From Paraburkholderia fungorum (GTDB lineage Bacteria; Pseudomonadota; Gammaproteobacteria; Burkholderiales; Burkholderiaceae): DNA of 64,000 nucleotides. Location of the stretch: contig NZ_CADFGE010000001.1 in the NCBI RefSeq assembly GCF_902833645.1, forward strand, positions 806,001-870,000. Direction: 5' to 3'. How positions within the stretch are numbered: position 1 is the first letter of the stretch; the number at the start of each line of letters is the position of its first letter. A program made the position numbers and the translations under genes. Below, one piece after another: positions 59,414 through 64,000 of this stretch. Under the pieces are notes generated by a model, which saw only the letters and a list, made by a program, of their open reading frames with translations, did not search any database and was not told the DNA's origin.

Positions 59414-60226
59414 TTAGAACGATGGCACCACCGAACCCTTGAACTGCGTCTTGATGAACTGGCGCACGTCTTCCGACTGGTAAGCCGCGACCAGCTTCTT
59501 GACCCACGGCTTGTCCTTGTCCTGCGCACGCACGGCGATCAGGTTCGCGTACGGGCTGTGAATGTCTTCGAGCGCGATCGCGTCTTTGGTCGGCTGCAGA
59601 CCGGCTGCCAGCGCGAAGTTCGTGTTGATCGCGGCAGCGTCGACGTCCGACAGCGAACGCGGCAGTTGGGCTGCGTCGAGCTCGACCAGCTTGATCTTCT
59701 TTGGGTTCTCGGCAACGTCGAGCGGCGTGGCGTTATTGCCATCCGTACCCGCGCCCGCCTTCAGCTTGATCACGCCTTGCGCCTGCAACAGCAGCAGCGC
59801 GCGGTTCTCGTTGGACGGATCGTTCGGCACCGCGATCTTCGCGCCTTGAGCCAGATCCTTCAGCGACTTCAGCTTCTTCGAATAGATGCCGAGCGGCGAA
59901 ATGTAGGTCAGACCGGCGTTGACGATCTTGTAGCCGCGCTGCTTGACCTGGCTGTCGAGGTACGGCTGGTGCTGGAAGCTGTTGGCGTCCAGATCGCCTG
60001 CGTCGAGCGCGGCGTTCGGCTGCACGTAGTCGTTGAATTCGACGACCTTCACATTCAGGCCTTCGCGCTTCGCGACTTTCGTGACGACTTCCCAGATCTG
60101 CGCATCCGGGCCGCCGATCGTGCCGACCTTGATGACCTTGTCGTCGGCATGTGCGCCGAAGCTGGTGACAATCGCCGCACCGGCGACCACAGCCGAGAGG
60201 GCTTTGAGGATATTTCTGCGCTGCAT
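59414..60226 (-). CDS. MetQ/NlpA-family ABC transporter substrate-binding protein
   Basis: Periplasmic binding protein of 270 residues, methionine-type. Signal peptide with Arg pair (MQRRNILKALSAVVAGAAIV) ending near AHA; there is no lipobox Cys, unlike classic MetQ lipoproteins. Mature domain starts DDKVIKVGTIGGPDAQIWE; NDPSNENRALLLLQ is a family signature. No metN or metI is adjacent, so the rest of the transporter must be elsewhere. Start at 60224-60226. Confidence 0.9.
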   Translation of the reverse strand: MQRRNILKALSAVVAGAAIVTSFGAHADDKVIKVGTIGGPDAQIWEVVTKVAKREGLNVKVVEFNDYVQPNAALDAGDLDANSFQHQPYLDSQVKQRGYKIVNAGLTYISPLGIYSKKLKSLKDLAQGAKIAVPNDPSNENRALLLLQAQGVIKLKAGAGTDGNNATPLDVAENPKKIKLVELDAAQLPRSLSDVDAAAINTNFALAAGLQPTKDAIALEDIHSPYANLIAVRAQDKDKPWVKKLVAAYQSEDVRQFIKTQFKGSVVPSF

Positions 60227-60379
60227 GTAAATCTCGCTTTTTCTGATCGATGTCAGATTCGGGTGGAAGCCGGCGGCAGCGCTGCTACGCTCGCGCCGCC
60301 AACTGGACCGCAAATGGTCTCATATGCCCAGCGAGATGGGAAATATCACGATCGCATATCCTTATGCGCCTTGTACGTC

Positions 60380-61936
60380 TTATGCGGCGGCGTTCACGCG
60401 AAATGCGCTCACTGTGTCACGCAGACGCCCAGCCTGATCCTGCAATGACGCCGCAGCCGCCGCGGCCTGTTCGACCAGTGCGGCGTTCTGCTGCGTCACT
60501 TCGTCCATCTGCGTGACTGCGCGGCCCACTTGCGAAATCCCGCTGCTCTGCTCTTCGGAGGCCGCCGCGATCTCGCCCATGATGTCCGTGACACGCTGCA
60601 CCGCTTGCAGAATCTCGCCCATCGTCGTACCGGCCTGCTGGACCAGCGTCGAACCGTTATGCACACGCTCCACCGAAGCGCCGATCAACTGCTTGATCTC
60701 CTTGGCCGCCGTTCCCGAGCGTTGCGCGAGGCTGCGCACTTCCCCGGCGACCACGGCGAAACCGCGGCCTTGCTCGCCGGCACGCGCTGCTTCGACCGCC
60801 GCGTTCAGCGCCAGAATATTGGTCTGGAACGCAATGCCTTCGATCACGCCGATGATGTCGGCAATCTGCCGCGAGCTGTCGTTGATCTCGCCCATCGTCC
60901 CGATCACGCGGCTCACCACGTCGTTGCCGCGCGTTGCGATTTCCGATGCGTTGTGAGCGAGGCCACTCGCCTGACGCGCGTTGTCCGCGTTCTGCTTGAC
61001 CGTCGCGGTGAGTTCTTCCATGCTCGCCGCCGTCTCCTGCAACGAGGCCGCCTGCTGCTCGGTGCGCTGTGACAGATCGCCGTTGCCGGCGGCGATCTGC
61101 TGGGTCGCCGAGGCGATCGATTCCGCCGAATGGCGAATCTCGCCGATGGTCCGCTGCAAACGGCTCTGCATCTCGTGCATGGCCGCCATCATGCTGGTTT
61201 TATCCTGCGCGCGAACCTCGACCACCTGGGTGAGATCGCCCTTGGCGATGCTTGCGGCAAGGCGCGCCGCCTGGTCCGGCTCACCGCCGAGACTGGCGCG
61301 CACGTTGCGGATGATCAGCACCATCGCCAGCGAAATGATCGCGCCGATCACCAGCACGACGAGCAGGTGGCCCAACAGTGTTTGGTAGTAGACCGTGTCG
61401 ATGTCCTTGATGAACACGCCGCTCGTGATGTTCCAGTCCCACGGCGCGAAACGCACCACGTAGCTGATTTTCGGCACCGCGGTTTCACTGTGCGGCAAGC
61501 GTCCGCGATATTCCGCGAAGCCTTGGCCGCTTGCTTTAGCTGCGTCGACGATCGCCACATACAGCAGCTTGCCGTCCGGATCCTTGAAATCGCCGACCGC
61601 CTTGCCGGTCATTTGCGGCAGCGTCGGGTGCATCAGCACGACCGGCTTCGAATCCATCACGAACAGATAGCCGGATTCGCCGTAACGCATGGTGGCGAGA
61701 CGGGCGAGCGCTTCGCGCTGGGCGTCGGCCTCGCTCATCTTGCCGCTCTGCGAAAGCGCGTAGTAGCCCTTCACAACGCCCTGCGCTGCGTCGACGAGGT
61801 TCACCATGCCCGCCTTGCGCTCGGCCAGCATCGTGCTGCGCGTTTCAACCGCGCTCCACAGCCCGACGCCGAGCAGCCCCAGCCAGACGAGCGCGAGCGA
61901 CAACCATAGTTTGCGATTCAAACTCATCCTGCTCAT
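60380..61936 (-). CDS. Methyl-accepting chemotaxis protein with Cache-type sensor
   Basis: 518-residue chemoreceptor from ATG at 61934-61936 (a second ATG lies three codons on). First helix about 10-30, periplasmic single-Cache domain (about 35-185, with [20 protein letters not shown]), second helix about 190-212, HAMP, and the signalling coiled coil with tip [20 protein letters not shown]. No C-terminal CheR-tether pentapeptide (ends AFRVNAAA). Signalling part is a close paralogue of the receptor at 1-1480. Confidence 0.95.
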   Translation of the reverse strand: MSRMSLNRKLWLSLALVWLGLLGVGLWSAVETRSTMLAERKAGMVNLVDAAQGVVKGYYALSQSGKMSEADAQREALARLATMRYGESGYLFVMDSKPVVLMHPTLPQMTGKAVGDFKDPDGKLLYVAIVDAAKASGQGFAEYRGRLPHSETAVPKISYVVRFAPWDWNITSGVFIKDIDTVYYQTLLGHLLVVLVIGAIISLAMVLIIRNVRASLGGEPDQAARLAASIAKGDLTQVVEVRAQDKTSMMAAMHEMQSRLQRTIGEIRHSAESIASATQQIAAGNGDLSQRTEQQAASLQETAASMEELTATVKQNADNARQASGLAHNASEIATRGNDVVSRVIGTMGEINDSSRQIADIIGVIEGIAFQTNILALNAAVEAARAGEQGRGFAVVAGEVRSLAQRSGTAAKEIKQLIGASVERVHNGSTLVQQAGTTMGEILQAVQRVTDIMGEIAAASEEQSSGISQVGRAVTQMDEVTQQNAALVEQAAAAAASLQDQAGRLRDTVSAFRVNAAA

Positions 61937-62043
61937 TGTTGCGATCTCTCTTGTGTTCGTGTTCGGTTTGCATGCCGATGCCGATGCCGTCTCGCGCGCT
62001 GCCAATGCGCTGACGACCTGGCGCGCAAACGATTGCTAGAGGT

Positions 62044-62071
62044 ATATCGGCATGTCGACTGCGCGACTTGA
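62044..62071 (-). promoter_or_regulatory. Weak FliA-type promoter candidate for the second chemoreceptor
   Basis: Minus strand reads TCAAGTCG, 12 bases, GCCGATAT. The -10 matches GCCGATAA in seven of eight places; the -35 is only 5 of 8 and the spacer is one base long. Confidence 0.4.
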
Positions 62072-62213
62072 GGCAACTTGTAAGCAAGCGATGGCTGAGA
62101 GAGCACAACATAAGCAGGTATGGATGGCGCGCAACGAATCGTCCGGTGACAGATAATCGAAGGCCATTGCCCGCAAATCCATGCGGCCCAGCCATTCGCT
62201 TACGAGAACGCTC

Positions 62214-62504
62214 ATGTACGTCATCAATCTCATCTACACCGCATCGCTCGAACGCGTGGACGACGCACTCGAAGCGCACCGCGCGTTTCTGACAAGACAC
62301 TTCGAATCGGGCGTATTCGTGGCTGCCGGGCCGAAAGTGCCGCGCGACGGCGGCATCATTCTGGCGGTGCGCATCGAGCGCGATAAGCTGGATGAGATTC
62401 TCGCCAGCGACCCGTTCGCCGAGCAGAAGCTCGCGCGTTACGAGGTGACGGAGTTCAAGGCAACGCGATTGGCGCCGGGAATGAATTTGCCGATGCCGGC
62501 TTGA
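62214..62504 (+). CDS. YciI family protein
   Basis: 96-residue ferredoxin-like-fold protein of the YciI/muconolactone-isomerase-like group (MYVINLIYTASLERVDDALE, FVAAGPKVPRDGGIILA, EQKLARYEVTEF). The conserved His is seen in EAHRAFLTRHFESG. Function unknown. Start 62214; the longer frame to 62181 is not supported. Stands alone between divergent and convergent neighbours. Confidence 0.85.
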   Translation: MYVINLIYTASLERVDDALEAHRAFLTRHFESGVFVAAGPKVPRDGGIILAVRIERDKLDEILASDPFAEQKLARYEVTEFKATRLAPGMNLPMPA

Positions 62505-62570
62505 GGATTACAGCGAAGGGATTTGAATACGGGCGCGCGGCAGAGGCACGCGCCCGTCTGCATCAATACG

Positions 62571-63200
62571 TCAATCGAGCAGCAGCTTGATATCGTGCAC
62601 CCACGGCGTGGCGCCCTGGCCATCGCGCGCGAACAGACGCAGCTTGCCATCTGTGTCGAACACATAGCTCGCCGCCGTGTGGTCCATCGTGTAGCTGTCG
62701 GGTGTCTTGCCCGGTACTTTCGCGTAGTAGACGCGGAAGTCTTTCGTGATTTTGGTGAGTTGCGCCTGGTCCGCGGGACGCAAGCCGACGAACGTCGGAT
62801 TAAACGCCGGCACGTATTGCGCGAGCAGGGCCGGTGTGTCGCGATCGGGATCGACGGTGACGAACAGCACCTGCACGCGCTTCGCGTCTTCCGGACCGAG
62901 TTGCTGGAGAGCCTGCGAGAGCTCGGCCATCGTGGTCGGGCAGACGTCCGGGCAGTGCGTGTAGCCGAAGAACAGCACGACTACTTTGCCTTTGTAATCC
63001 GCCATTGTGCGGATCTTGCCGGACGTGTCGGGCAGCGAAAAGTCGCTGCCGAATTGCGTATTGCCGGTGATGTCGAGATTCTGGAAAGCCGGCGGCTGCT
63101 TGCCGCAGCCTGCCACCAGCAGCGCACCGCCAAGTGCGCAAGCGATCAGGGTGACTCGCGCGGCGGCACGCGCCTTCTGCACAAAGCGTTGTGTAAGCAT
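62571..63200 (-). CDS. sco: SCO1/SenC family copper chaperone lipoprotein
   Basis: Delivers copper to the CuA site of cytochrome c oxidase. 209 residues: lipoprotein signal with lipobox VAGC (Cys near residue 31), then thioredoxin fold with the copper motif THCPDVCPTT and the partner His (TMDHTAASYVFD). It starts 5 bases after ctaB, so the two are one operon; this is the usual end of the cox gene cluster. Confidence 0.95.
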   Translation of the reverse strand: MLTQRFVQKARAAARVTLIACALGGALLVAGCGKQPPAFQNLDITGNTQFGSDFSLPDTSGKIRTMADYKGKVVVLFFGYTHCPDVCPTTMAELSQALQQLGPEDAKRVQVLFVTVDPDRDTPALLAQYVPAFNPTFVGLRPADQAQLTKITKDFRVYYAKVPGKTPDSYTMDHTAASYVFDTDGKLRLFARDGQGATPWVHDIKLLLD

Positions 63201-63205
63201 GGGTG

Positions 63206-64000
63206 TTACGCGCCGATCACGACGCGCGCATAGTGGTCGATCAACAGCGCGACGAACAGCACCGACAGATAGACGATCGAATAACGGAAAGTCTTGCGCG
63301 CCAGATCGTCGGAATACTCCCGATAGATCTTCCACGCATACGCGAGGAATACGGCACCGAGCAACACCGCCGCCACGAGATACACCGCGCCGCTCATACC
63401 GGAGATAAACGGCATCATCGTGACCGCGAACAGGATCACCGTGTACAGCAGAATATGCAGGCGCGTGTACTTTTCGCCGTGCGTATTCGGCAGCATCGGC
63501 AGACCGGCGTTTTCGTAGTCTTTGCGGCGATACAGTGCGAGCGCCCAGAAATGTGGCGGCGTCCACACGAAAATGATCAGCACGAGAATCCACGCGTCGC
63601 CCGGCACGTGGCCGGTGACTGCGGCCCAACCGAGCGCCGGCGGCATCGCGCCGGACGCGCCGCCGATCACGATGTTCTGTGGCGTGGCCGGTTTGAGCAG
63701 CAGCGTATAAATGACCGCATAGCCGACGAAAGTGGCGAGCGTGAGCCACATGGTCAGCGGATTGGCGAACGTGTAGAGCGTCCACATGCCGAGGCCGCCG
63801 AGCACGGCCGAAAACAGCAGGATCTGCGGGGTCGTGATTTCGCCGCGCGCGGACGGCCGCCACGACGTGCGACGCATCTTCGCGTCGATCTTCTGTTCCA
63901 TCAGGCAATTGATGGCGAACGCCGCACCGGCCAGCAGCCAGATGCCGACGGTGCCGCCGATCAGAACGGTCCACGGCACCATGCCGGGCGTCGACAGAAA
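63206..64000 (-). CDS. ctaB: Protoheme IX farnesyltransferase, 5' end beyond window
   Basis: Makes haem O from protohaem for terminal oxidases. About 265 C-terminal residues are visible; the N-terminus lies past the right edge (reading [10 protein letters not shown] from the edge). UbiA-type motifs: [19 protein letters not shown] (Asp-rich region) and [20 protein letters not shown]. Several membrane helices to the end. Operon with sco. Confidence 0.95.
   Translation of the reverse strand, partial: FLSTPGMVPWTVLIGGTVGIWLLAGAAFAINCLMEQKIDAKMRRTSWRPSARGEITTPQILLFSAVLGGLGMWTLYTFANPLTMWLTLATFVGYAVIYTLLLKPATPQNIVIGGASGAMPPALGWAAVTGHVPGDAWILVLIIFVWTPPHFWALALYRRKDYENAGLPMLPNTHGEKYTRLHILLYTVILFAVTMMPFISGMSGAVYLVAAVLLGAVFLAYAWKIYREYSDDLARKTFRYSIVYLSVLFVALLIDHYARVVIGA

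Overview
This window reads as a stretch of the main chromosome of a betaproteobacterium of the Burkholderia/Paraburkholderia group (inference). The grounds are the high-GC coding style, the kdsD-kdsC-lptCAB-rpoN-hpf-ptsN-hprK-rapZ cluster, the ispE-tRNA-Gln-prs-rplY-pth cluster, and the nag operon with a fused EIIA-HPr-EI protein. Nearly all of it is core housekeeping sequence. I see no insertion sequence, prophage, CRISPR array or integron.

Layout. 1-3000: the 3' part of a chemotaxis receptor behind a FliA-type promoter, a DUF4239 membrane protein, and a short damaged frame. 3000-9200: ssb and an MFS transporter, divergent from uvrA and an AI-2E family transporter. 9200-12950: a Fur-boxed TonB-dependent siderophore receptor divergent from a PepSY membrane protein. 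12950-18250 (minus strand): purU, a Nudix protein, a LysE-type exporter, apt and a KefB-like antiporter. 18400-27900 (plus strand): Kdo synthesis (kdsD, kdsC), LPS export (lptC, lptA, lptB), sigma-54 (rpoN), hpf, PTS-Ntr (ptsN), hprK, rapZ and a Lon-N-domain protein. 27900-29900: mutM-mutY repair pair. 29950-37200: a TPR protein, lolB, ispE, tRNA-Gln(TTG), prs, rplY, pth and hisC. 37300-42950: ferredoxin, coaD, rsmD, ftsY, maleylacetoacetate isomerase, a FAH-family hydrolase and a YbiB-like protein.

42950-44530 is the most unusual part. A long-form leuA is cut off after its catalytic barrel. In front of it is a putative leucine attenuator: a consensus-like promoter whose predicted start lies on the AUG of a 24-codon leader peptide that ends with three rare CTA leucine codons, followed by mutually exclusive hairpins.

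44650-46940: an NTF2-like protein, the lipid A deacylase PagL, and rpoH with a perfect CIRCE (HrcA) operator. 47300-50450: cytochrome bd oxidase (cydP, cydA, cydB, and a 38-aa cydX). 50590-58020: a complete N-acetylglucosamine regulon (nagR, nagA, nagB-II, the EIIA-HPr-EI fusion, nagE) behind a strong promoter with a palindromic operator. 58390-64000: a MarR-GNAT fusion, an orphan MetQ-like binding protein, a second chemotaxis receptor, a YciI protein, and sco-ctaB of cytochrome oxidase assembly, running off the right edge.

Themes: envelope biogenesis and the two PTS branches (PTS-Ntr/HprK and the nag PTS) share the window, and the HPr domain of the nag fusion keeps a serine at the position HprK would target. 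All functions are assigned from motifs and gene order read by eye; no database search was run.
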